Below are positions 63,705-64,000 of a stretch of 64,000 nucleotides of DNA, in pieces. The stretch's first letter is position 1, and the number at the start of each line of letters is the position of its first letter. Where the stretch lies: positions 1 through 64,000 of the forward strand of contig JAFVWT010000016.1 of the NCBI GenBank assembly GCA_017501525.1, read 5' to 3'. The notes beneath the pieces are model-generated. The model was not told where the DNA came from and searched no databases. It saw only the letters and a list, made by a program, of their open reading frames with translations. A program made the translations under genes and the position numbers. The stretch comes from Bacteroidales bacterium (lineage in GTDB: Bacteria; Bacteroidota; Bacteroidia; Bacteroidales; UBA932).

Positions 63705-64000
<296 letters not shown>

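Overview
The window is a low-GC chromosomal segment from a member of the Bacteroidota, most likely order Bacteroidales. Evidence: promoters of the TTTG - 19/20 bp - TAnnTTTG type, a MurF-alanine racemase fusion, a BT_3928-type DoxX protein, DPP III with the HECLGH motif, DUF3078 and WbqC proteins, and fimbrillin-like surface lipoproteins. Genus cannot be assigned from the sequence alone.

Layout. 1-1140: 5S rRNA (3' end of an rRNA operon) and a tandemly duplicated non-coding flank. 1146-5550: a 206-bp segment bounded by perfect 23-bp inverted repeats, a long leader, and a 1240-aa modular surface lipoprotein. 5560-6890: a gene-free, hairpin- and repeat-rich stretch with the tail of a decayed Rpn/PD-(D/E)XK transposase. 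6919-14838: MarC, a histone-H1-like peptide, a PCMD-like protein, aspartase, TrkA, DPP III and a small envelope operon (YtxH, holin-like, 89-aa type). 15225-24846: C11 protease, reverse rubrerythrin, L25, Pth, DivIC, CPBP protease, ManA, S4 protein, YjjG, PurB and an ABC binding protein. 24779-28843 (minus): tmk, DoxX protein, FecCD permease and ATPase. 28915-34605: FolP, MurF-Alr and a repeat lipoprotein. 34799-39524 (minus): rimP-nusA-infB. 39774-43129: lpxD-lpxC-lpxA-wbqC. 43176-50841: FadL-like porin, aromatic-rich lipoprotein, ProS, conserved proteins and TilS. 50927-56429: a second invertible promoter segment (189 bp inside 21-bp inverted repeats) and two tandem surface lipoproteins paralogous to the first. 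56587-64000: zinc-ribbon protein, LptB, DnaX, M16 protease, methyltransferase, sigma-54 activator and the start of cmk.

The main discovery candidate is a two-locus phase-variation system. Each locus has a short segment with a promoter -7 box between inverted copies of nearly the same palindromic site (core TTCTCT-N5-AGAGAA), just upstream of a fimbrillin-like/beta-helix lipoprotein gene. At 51 kb a full promoter points into the gene (ON). At 1.1 kb the best -7 box points away (apparently OFF). The shared site implies one trans-acting recombinase, not encoded in this window, that sets the display of a family of modular surface proteins.

Three repeat families are also visible: a 115-185 bp MITE-like element (five copies), an 85-bp tandem unit with a variable terminal palindrome (two loci), and a short palindrome with core CCGGTCAAG/CTTGACCGG. 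Two housekeeping genes depart from the usual form: rimP lacks its C-terminal domain, and lpxC lacks the FabZ fusion usual in this phylum.
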